DNA of 64,000 bases from Segatella copri (GTDB lineage: Bacteria > Bacteroidota > Bacteroidia > Bacteroidales > Bacteroidaceae), in assembly GCF_019249795.2 (NCBI RefSeq), contig NZ_CP156891.1, positions 1,320,001-1,384,000 on the forward strand. Reading direction: 5' to 3'. The first letter of the stretch is position 1, and each line of letters starts with the position of its first letter. Shown here one piece after another: positions 58,929 to 64,000 of the stretch. The notes beneath the pieces were generated by a model. It saw nothing but the letters and a program-made list of their open reading frames with translations. It was not told where the DNA came from and made no database searches. Position numbers and translations under genes: made by a program.

Positions 58929-59372
58929 TTACTTGGACTGGTCAAGTTCTCTGTACCCCACATAACTATAAGTCTCAATGTTTTCCAAAATATCCTCATG
59001 GTTGTGGTTGGTTGTCGAATTGCTGATGTCGAACTCTCTGAAATGTTCACCGTTCACATCTGCCAGAGCTGTGTGAATCTTTTCCAAGAGGTCAAACACT
59101 GTTAGGCTCTCTTCCCTTTGGTCACTGTTGGCTGCACTGCTGCCCACCCAGTCCGTCACCACGTGCAAGTTCACTTTCGCCTCTGTCACATAGCGCATAC
59201 CTACCACCGTGGCTTCCCAGTTGATTGGGCAAAGTTCCACAAACACCGCTGGACGTTCCCAGTTATCTTCTTGCTCTATGAACTCCACGTTGTGGTTCCA
59301 AAGATCAATATACTTGATTTCTGGTATATTGCCCAAACGTTCACAAAGCATCTTGTAAATCTCTTTTCTCAT
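58929..59372 (-). CDS. Phage tail/head completion-like protein
   Basis: A 147-residue alpha/beta protein (RPAVFVELCPINWEATVVG, EAKVNLHVVTDW, ETYSYVGYRELDQ) overlapping the gpG-like gene by 4 bases. Size, beta pattern and partner suggest a tail terminator or Mu gp37/DUF1834-type protein. Name tentative. Confidence 0.55.
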   Translation of the reverse strand: MRKEIYKMLCERLGNIPEIKYIDLWNHNVEFIEQEDNWERPAVFVELCPINWEATVVGMRYVTEAKVNLHVVTDWVGSSAANSDQREESLTVFDLLEKIHTALADVNGEHFREFDISNSTTNHNHEDILENIETYSYVGYRELDQSK

Positions 59373-59941
59373 TTCTTCAATCGTTTTTCAAAATGTTCCA
59401 TTTCCTTTCCGAGGTATTCTTGCAAATTATCCTCGATGATGTCCGTAACTGCCTTTTCCACCTCTGGTGACAAACCAAGAAACTGCCTCTTAGGTATCTT
59501 GATTGTCGTGCCTTCCTTCTTCAATGCCATGAACTTCCAGAACTCTGCCACGTCACTGATATGCCGTGTCTTCTTGTCCTTGCGCTGCGTGCCGTCCTTG
59601 CGCCTTGCAAAGGTCAATGCACCTGCTGCATCCATGTACTTGTGCCAGAAATAGCCTTTCATTCGTTTTGTCACCACTATCTCACCGCCTTCATTGTGAA
59701 TGTCGGCGTATGGCAAATCAGTGAAGAAGCGGATGCTCGTTTCCTTCATCTCGCTTCTGACGCTTCTCCTCAGCGTGCCTGTATCAACAAGAATATGCCC
59801 ACCTGGTCGAAGGGGGCTTCTGTGCCGTTCCCATGCCTCGCTGAAAAATGCCTCTCGCTCAAAGTTCTGGTCAAACTCGTCACTTAGGTCAACGCGGATG
59901 TCATTCAGAATCCTCTTAATAATAGTCTTTTCCTTGCTCAT
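59369..59941 (-). CDS. Phage virion morphogenesis protein (gpG-like)
   Basis: A 190-residue member of the phage virion morphogenesis/tail completion family (Mu gpG, P2 gpS type): RHRSPLRPGGHILVDTGTLRRS near residue 45, then YADIHNEGGEI, and IPKRQFLGLSPEVEKAV near the end. It joins head and tail. I start at MSKEKTII; Met codons up to five residues earlier are possible. The gene lies at the end of the leftward early operon, apart from the other structural genes. Confidence 0.85.
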   Translation of the reverse strand: MSKEKTIIKRILNDIRVDLSDEFDQNFEREAFFSEAWERHRSPLRPGGHILVDTGTLRRSVRSEMKETSIRFFTDLPYADIHNEGGEIVVTKRMKGYFWHKYMDAAGALTFARRKDGTQRKDKKTRHISDVAEFWKFMALKKEGTTIKIPKRQFLGLSPEVEKAVTDIIEDNLQEYLGKEMEHFEKRLKK

Positions 59942-60167
59942 CATTCCAAAAATCAAGATACGGTTGAGCGTCTGCTGGAATCACATTCTTTGATTCAGCA
60001 GACGCTTTCAATATATTGTAAAATTGACGCTCACTGATAGCATACTCAGGATATATGAACCTGCGCCATATCTCACGGTTTGGAACACCGTCTTTTACGT
60101 GCTGGTCATATATCCTGTTGATGTCAGCAACACGTTTCTGATAACTTAGTCCGCGTCGCTTTCCCAT
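59916..60167 (-). CDS. Small helix-turn-helix protein
   Basis: An 83-residue basic protein (MGKRRGLSYQKRVADINRIYD) with a probable HTH (GVPNREIWRRFIYP then ISERQFYNIL). The frame is open 18 codons upstream, but those overlap the zinc-motif gene. Last regulatory-looking gene before the structural genes in this operon; a middle/late regulator comparable in position to Mor/C is possible, not shown. Confidence 0.6.
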   Translation of the reverse strand: MGKRRGLSYQKRVADINRIYDQHVKDGVPNREIWRRFIYPEYAISERQFYNILKASAESKNVIPADAQPYLDFWNDEQGKDYY

Positions 60168-60171
60168 AGGG

Positions 60172-60354
60172 CTAAATGTTTGTTGAATGTTTAACCTTTG
60201 GATGATATGGACGGATGTCAAGTGTCATTTCACAGCTCACTGTCACACGTCCACTTCCTTCACATTGTGGGCAAATGTCTTCGCCCTTCCTCCCAGTGCC
60301 GTGGCACATTCTACACAGTGCCACCTTGGGTGCCTTGGTTGTCGTTGTCTTCAT
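60172..60354 (-). CDS. Small double zinc-knuckle protein
   Basis: A 60-residue protein with two CxxCxGxG motifs (CRMCHGTG and CPQCEGSG), the DnaJ-type zinc-binding rubredoxin-like knuckle. It overlaps the end of the DUF3164 gene by 44 bases in another frame. Function unknown; a second phage protein at 61793 has a similar motif. Confidence 0.65.
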   Translation of the reverse strand: MKTTTTKAPKVALCRMCHGTGRKGEDICPQCEGSGRVTVSCEMTLDIRPYHPKVKHSTNI

Positions 60355-61045
60355 TGGCTTCTTGTTTAGTTTCTGTTTGTTCTACATCTGTCACACTCAA
60401 TGGGATGATGTGCCACTTGTTGTGTTCGTCCTTCCACTCAGCTCTGATGAACTGCTTGGTGAGCGATGGCTGATAAGCCTCTTCGATGATTTGCACACCT
60501 TCCTTGAATTGGTCGTTGTCGCTCTTGTCTGCCAGTTTGCGAAGCTGCAACACACGGCTTGCCTTCAAGTTGCCTGTTCCGTCACGGCTCAATAGCTGTA
60601 GGATGGTTGCCACAAGTTCCTTGCTTTTGGTGTCGGTTGCAAGGCTCTCGATGTACTGCTTGACGATGGCAATGCCGTCATTCACTGTGTCACGGTAGTC
60701 ATCAATGCAGTTGTAACCAAGCGTGAGGCGCATCTTTCCGTTTGAATGGGTGAAGGTGTGTGTGCGCTGGGTGTCCTTGGTCAGCTTCAACACGTTTGCC
60801 TTGATGTTGATGACTTCCGCAAAGTTCTCATAAACCTTGCTCTTCACTGCAAGCATCTGTTCTGACAGGCTGCGAAGTTCGGGGATGGCACTCTCAATCT
60901 CGCTGTCCACCAACTGGGCGTAAGCCTCACGGTCTTCCTTGCGCTTCTTAGCAGCCTTTTCCTTGGCTTGCTTCTCTTGGAACTGCTTGAAGGCTTCTGC
61001 CTCTTCCGCTGTCATTTCCACTGTCTGTTTCTTGTTCTCTTCCAT
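60311..61045 (-). CDS. DUF3164 family phage protein
   Basis: A 244-residue protein: N-terminal Lys/Glu coiled coil, then the DUF3164 core (GKMRLTLGYNCIDDYRDT, LLSRDGTGNLKASRVLQLRKLA, KQFIRAEWKDEHNKWHIIPLSV) and an acidic tail. DUF3164 is a common early gene of Mu-like phages, near the transposition genes. Its biochemical role is not established. Confidence 0.85.
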   Translation of the reverse strand: MEENKKQTVEMTAEEAEAFKQFQEKQAKEKAAKKRKEDREAYAQLVDSEIESAIPELRSLSEQMLAVKSKVYENFAEVINIKANVLKLTKDTQRTHTFTHSNGKMRLTLGYNCIDDYRDTVNDGIAIVKQYIESLATDTKSKELVATILQLLSRDGTGNLKASRVLQLRKLADKSDNDQFKEGVQIIEEAYQPSLTKQFIRAEWKDEHNKWHIIPLSVTDVEQTETKQEANEDNDNQGTQGGTV

Positions 61046-61074
61046 TGTCTTGTCGTTTAAAATGGGTTGTATTT

Positions 61075-61542
61075 TTAGGCATGAGGGATTCCATCCAAAG
61101 GGATATACATCACCATCCTGCCAGGATTGTTCACGTCTTCTTTCTCTTTCAAACCGCCTTTCTTCTTGATTGCTCTGAGTTTTCTTTGAAAATCTTCCAT
61201 TTCGTCAAGTCGGATTCTGGCAAACTCCTTTCCGCAAATTCGAGGATGCTTGCAGAACTCATTGATGCGCTGCCAGTCGGTTGTGTCCACGCCAATCTCT
61301 TGTATCAGCTTTAGGCAGATGCTGCGATTGCGTTTCAATCGTTCTTTTCGACCGCTCAGTTTCTCCAGACCGTCACAGCAATCATTGTACTCTTGCCAAG
61401 TCATTTCCTTCAAGCTCTCTGTGCGTCCGAATGTGTATTGACTGACTATTTCCTTCTTGAACTCTTCACGGCTGCCACAATAGCAAGGCAGTTCGTTGAA
61501 TGAGGCAAAGAAACGGCTAAAGTTCGTTATTTGCTGCTTCAT
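61075..61542 (-). CDS. GemA/Gp16-like early protein
   Basis: A 155-residue basic helical protein. The pattern SREEFKKEIVSQYTFGRTESLKEM, then TDWQRINEFCKHPRICGKEFARI, fits the gp16/GemA (DUF1018) regulators of Mu-like phages, which alter host gene expression and replication. Start taken at MKQQITNF; a Met three codons upstream is possible. It overlaps the preceding gene by 26 bases. Confidence 0.6.
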   Translation of the reverse strand: MKQQITNFSRFFASFNELPCYCGSREEFKKEIVSQYTFGRTESLKEMTWQEYNDCCDGLEKLSGRKERLKRNRSICLKLIQEIGVDTTDWQRINEFCKHPRICGKEFARIRLDEMEDFQRKLRAIKKKGGLKEKEDVNNPGRMVMYIPLDGIPHA

Positions 61543-61786
61543 GGCCGACACCTCTGTAAGTCATAAAATACTGGCGTGCCTCTTTCACGCTTGCAGCCAT
61601 GCCAAGGGTCAAGTCTTCCGTCTCCAGTATTGGCACATTGTCGAAGCAAAGGAATATCTTGCCATTGAACTCTCTCGCCTGTAGTCTTGACATGGCTTCT
61701 TCTCTCACTTGCGCTGCACGTTTCTGTTCTGCCTTTTTCTTGTAGTTCTCACGCATGACATGGAACCAATTACCGATTTTACTCAT
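61517..61786 (-). CDS. Early phage protein, unknown
   Basis: An 89-residue protein with a basic N-terminal helix (MRENYKKKAEQKRAAQVREEAMSRL split by Gln/Arg) and a beta-hairpin (FNGKIFLCFDNVPIL), ending in a short helix. Tightly packed in the early operon. No family recognised. Confidence 0.7.
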   Translation of the reverse strand: MSKIGNWFHVMRENYKKKAEQKRAAQVREEAMSRLQAREFNGKIFLCFDNVPILETEDLTLGMAASVKEARQYFMTYRGVGHEAANNEL

Positions 61787-61792
61787 ATTCGT

Positions 61793-62032
61793 TTATTTTT
61801 TAGTTGTCTTTTCATTGTCTGGTAGCCATGTTATTTCAATGATGGCTTTCATTTCTTTCTTGCCTTGGCATATAGGGCAAGGAACTTTCACGCTTTCCCA
61901 ATTGGCGTCACGTCCCCAGAAGTAGCCATTGCCGTGGCAATATCCACATTCATGCCCATGGCATATCACTGTCTCATGGGTAATTTGGCATGATGGTGGA
62001 ACCAGTTCTAACACCCTTCGTTCTTTACTCAT
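61793..62032 (-). CDS. Small zinc-knuckle protein
   Basis: A 79-residue protein with cysteine motifs CGYCHGNGYFWG and CPICQGKK, resembling a single DnaJ-type zinc-binding module. The start MSKERRVLEL overlaps the preceding stop in ATGAGTAA, typical translational coupling; the longer upstream frame is not credible. Function unknown. Confidence 0.7.
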   Translation of the reverse strand: MSKERRVLELVPPSCQITHETVICHGHECGYCHGNGYFWGRDANWESVKVPCPICQGKKEMKAIIEITWLPDNEKTTKK

Positions 62033-62201
62033 TGTCTGCCACCTCCTTTCTCTCACCAAGATACTCACATTTCATGGCATCAAGCGACATATCGTTTAAT
62101 CTGCCAGACAAGTCTCGGAACATCTGTTCTTGATCCAGGTAGGTAAAATCCTTTGTCTTGTCCTTGATGATTGCCACCAGGCTTTCAATCACTTCTTCCA
62201 T
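62025..62201 (-). CDS. Small acidic early protein (58 aa)
   Basis: A 58-residue protein not longer than the usual ORF cut-off, beginning MEEVIESLVAIIKDKTKDF and ending KEVADNE. It fills the gap between two early genes exactly: 3 bases after the upstream stop and 8 bases of overlap with the next start. Helical and acidic; family unknown. Confidence 0.65.
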   Translation of the reverse strand: MEEVIESLVAIIKDKTKDFTYLDQEQMFRDLSGRLNDMSLDAMKCEYLGERKEVADNE

Positions 62202-62204
62202 AAG

Positions 62205-62429
62205 CTATATTATTTGATAAGTTACTTTTTCATATCCATGCCACTGGATGATTCTGTTTGCCCACATCAGACTTTTTGTTTTCAGTACAAACTTGCCTTT
62301 GTTCTTCTGTGAGCGCATTACATTCAAGTCGCACTCGTAATCACGTTCAAGCCATTCTCTCATAACCGACTTGCATTGCTCTGCCGTCATCAAGATGAAA
62401 ATGGTGTCACCATCCTTGTATTTGTCCAT
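62205..62429 (-). CDS. Small early phage protein
   Basis: A 74-residue protein starting MDKYKDGDTIFIL. Mixed alpha/beta with a helical REWLERDYECDL segment and a basic MRSQKNKGKF segment. It lies 5 bases after the ATPase gene. Earlier in-frame Met codons overlap the ATPase. No family recognised. Confidence 0.65.
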   Translation of the reverse strand: MDKYKDGDTIFILMTAEQCKSVMREWLERDYECDLNVMRSQKNKGKFVLKTKSLMWANRIIQWHGYEKVTYQII

Positions 62430-62434
62430 ACGCC

Positions 62435-63058
62435 TTATGCTTCGTTGCTTGTTTGTATTACTCCATCCTCCCATACGGTGAATGCCTCACCAGCCTCACC
62501 AATGGCACGACCTTGGCAATATGCTTTATATCCTTGCACTCTCACCTTCATACCTGCCATGTACTTCAATCGGGCTGCTGGTTTGCCAAGCGGTTGCCCC
62601 TTGTATTCCTGGCTGATGAATATGAAGCACTTTCGAGGGAAGTCATCTGCAAGCGTCTTGGCTTGCTCATAGCTCCAATTTGAATATTGGAAGCTGTCAA
62701 TGATGACAAACTTGGCACTCTTGCGTTTTTTAAGCCTTGCCCTCAGATCGTCAAGGGTGTCGTCTGTTGCCACACGGAACTTGCCTTGCACCTCATTCAT
62801 CTTGTAGCGGTTGATGCGGTCTTGAAAGCTCTTGCTCACACCTTCCTCATAACTCAGGTAAAGAACGCCACCATACGAGCAAAGTTCTTTGGCAAGCTGC
62901 ATCACAAAGCTGCTCTTTCCGCTTGCGCTCGATCCTGACACAAACCATGTCTCTGTTATGCTTGGATAGCCAAACACCTTGCTCCATTTCTCACCCCAGG
63001 GAATGGTGACGTATGTCTTTGCTGCAATATCCCTGGGGCTGTATGCTCGCTTTGCCAT
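62435..63058 (-). CDS. RecA-like ATPase
   Basis: A 207-residue P-loop ATPase. Walker A SGSSASGKSS is near residue 43, the RecA-type catalytic Glu in YLSYEEGV, and Walker B KFVIIDSFQ near 118, followed by FIFISQEYKG. The short RecA/DnaB-like core lacks other domains. It follows the MuB-like gene with a 2-base gap, so it may help transposition-replication or recombination of the phage genome. Confidence 0.82.
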   Translation of the reverse strand: MAKRAYSPRDIAAKTYVTIPWGEKWSKVFGYPSITETWFVSGSSASGKSSFVMQLAKELCSYGGVLYLSYEEGVSKSFQDRINRYKMNEVQGKFRVATDDTLDDLRARLKKRKSAKFVIIDSFQYSNWSYEQAKTLADDFPRKCFIFISQEYKGQPLGKPAARLKYMAGMKVRVQGYKAYCQGRAIGEAGEAFTVWEDGVIQTSNEA

Positions 63059-63060
63059 GG

Positions 63061-63936
63061 TTATGCAAGTTTCAGTTTCTCTATCTCTGTATATACACGG
63101 CGCAAGCCACCATTTGTTTTTCTCACGATGGTTGCAATGTCGGCATCCTTTGGAGCGTTAGCCATTGCCACCACTTCTGCCTGATGGCGCAAGAACTTAT
63201 CACGTTCCTTGCCATCATCTGGTGTAACCTTGGAATATCTACCACCGTAACGGCTCAACATTTCGGTGTAACCAACCTTCTTGCACTCGATGGAGCGATT
63301 TATCTTCTCTTTCAGTCCATCCGCTCCCATCATGTACCAGGCGCAACAACGTTCGGTTGCATTCCAGAGAGCTTTGAGTTCCAAGAAAGCCTCATACTGC
63401 AAGTCTCCAGCTTCATCAAGGATGATAAGAGGGTGTTCGATGGAACGAAGGTAATAAACCAAATCCTCATACACATCGGCATAATGTCCCTTGCTGTCCA
63501 CGCCAAACTCTGATGCTATCTTGCGAACCAACTTCAACTTGGTCTTTACTTGTGAACAGTCGATATAAACTGCATTCTTGTGACCTTGCACATAATAGCG
63601 CGCCGTGAAGGTCTTTCCAATGTTGGGTATGTCGCAAAGGATGCTGCTTTGCCCTGAGCCTTGACAGAACTCTATTTGCTTGGTGATATACTTGAAGGTC
63701 TCTGTTGGGGCTGCGTTCCACTCTATTTCGTTGCGCAAGGCCACATTCAGCTTTCTTGCAATGCTCAACCAGTTGGCATCACTCAATGCCTTTTCTGTCT
63801 GGCCATTCTTCAACATACTATAGATGGATGTTGAAAGTCCAAGGGCGGTTGCGTGCTTTGCGTCACTTGGATAATTTGATCTGTTGGCTGCTATCGCTGC
63901 CAAAATCTTTTTCTTTGTTGCTTCTGCTATTGTCAT
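63061..63936 (-). CDS. MuB-like transposition ATPase
   Basis: A 291-residue AAA+ ATPase. The N-terminal helix-turn-helix (about 20-60, KHATALGLSTSIYSMLKNG) is followed by a P-loop reading CDIPNIGKTFTA near residue 100 and Walker B PLIILDEAGDL near 170, with sensor regions after. MuB binds target DNA and delivers it to the transposase, stimulating strand transfer. Its position at the early end of the phage fits, with the transposase gene expected just outside the window. Confidence 0.9.
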   Translation of the reverse strand: MTIAEATKKKILAAIAANRSNYPSDAKHATALGLSTSIYSMLKNGQTEKALSDANWLSIARKLNVALRNEIEWNAAPTETFKYITKQIEFCQGSGQSSILCDIPNIGKTFTARYYVQGHKNAVYIDCSQVKTKLKLVRKIASEFGVDSKGHYADVYEDLVYYLRSIEHPLIILDEAGDLQYEAFLELKALWNATERCCAWYMMGADGLKEKINRSIECKKVGYTEMLSRYGGRYSKVTPDDGKERDKFLRHQAEVVAMANAPKDADIATIVRKTNGGLRRVYTEIEKLKLA

Positions 63937-63957
63937 TTTCTTAATCTTTAATCTTTA

Positions 63958-64000
63958 TTATAATGATGTTTGAACGGTGTCTAAATGTCTGCCAAAGCCC
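63958..64000 (-). CDS. Possible C-terminus of the phage transposase (partial)
   Basis: The last 43 bases contain a minus-strand frame ending ...FGRHLDTVQTSL before a TAA, 21 bases upstream of the MuB-like start. In Mu-like phages the transposase gene lies here. The fragment is too short to identify by sequence. Confidence 0.3.
   Translation of the reverse strand, partial: GFGRHLDTVQTSL

Larger units (their letters stand above)
29959..64000. mobile_element. Mu-like transposable prophage with a DGR (incomplete)
   Basis: About 34 kb of a transposable phage; its other end, with transposase and repressor, lies outside the window. Evidence: insertion inside an IS gene, an end sequence beginning TGTAT with repeated motifs, MuB-like ATPase, DUF3164, gpG-like, terminase, DUF935 portal, DUF1320, gpF-like and capsid genes in Mu-like groupings, then a long-tailed virion module with tape measure. 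Layout: early genes leftward, a rightward packaging/head plus DGR block, and a leftward capsid-lysis-tail block. Several structural genes are intact, but the fibre gene has two frame changes. Confidence 0.93.

Overview
The window looks like chromosome from a Bacteroidota gut commensal, most likely Prevotellaceae (Prevotella/Segatella type; inferred from gene content, not searched). Support: many start regions carry the Bacteroidota promoter signature (TTTG or TTG, 19-20 bases, TAnnTTTG) with little Shine-Dalgarno sequence, and the genes are typical gut Bacteroidales glycan and nitrogen functions. The window opens inside a 16S rRNA gene on the minus strand, followed by a complete IS4-type insertion sequence.

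Host part (1-29.2 kb). A minus-strand nitrogen block reads in transcription order: PII protein, ammonium channel, small outer-membrane barrel protein, asparagine synthetase, and large and small glutamate synthase subunits. It would take up ammonium, sense nitrogen status and store nitrogen as glutamate and asparagine. Next is a minus-strand operon for amino-sugar/galactose glycans: ROK sugar kinase, NagB-like/PIG-L fusion, GH20 hexosaminidase and GH2 beta-galactosidase, closed by a terminator. Divergent from it are a ROK repressor and a GH29 fucosidase. Together they look like a system for trimming fucosylated, GlcNAc/Gal-containing host glycans. The right edge is scarred: a SusC signal-peptide/plug fragment is joined to a duplicated 3' end of the ROK repressor, followed by an intact GH16 glucanase and a second copy of the IS.

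Prophage (29.96 kb to beyond the window end). That second IS copy is cut in mid-transposase by a Mu-like transposable prophage whose end starts TGTAT and carries three 22-23 bp-spaced copies of an AACGAAACG motif, probable transposase sites. From the far right leftwards on the minus strand come a MuB-like ATPase, a RecA-like ATPase, small early genes, a DUF3164 protein and two head/tail morphogenesis genes. A plus-strand block holds terminase, portal, gpF and a diversity-generating retroelement (DGR). A long minus-strand block holds protease, capsid, lysis, tail, tape measure, tail tip and a giant tail fibre.

The DGR is the main discovery: a template repeat (56758-56876), a structured RNA region and a YCDD/SQ-motif reverse transcriptase (57073-58374). 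The variable repeat lies 26 kb away at the 3' end of the tail-fibre gene (30239-30356). All TR/VR differences within the 113-base core fall at template adenines. The plan resembles the DGR-bearing transposable Hankyphage of Bacteroides, recalled from the literature and not compared here. Unusual here: the fibre gene carries two single-base frame changes, one at a nine-base homopolymer near its N-terminus and one a lost A inside the VR that the TR could restore. The fibre contains a CotH-kinase-like module and LRR-like repeats. A 74-base folded candidate small RNA with its own promoter and U-tract sits just upstream of the TR.
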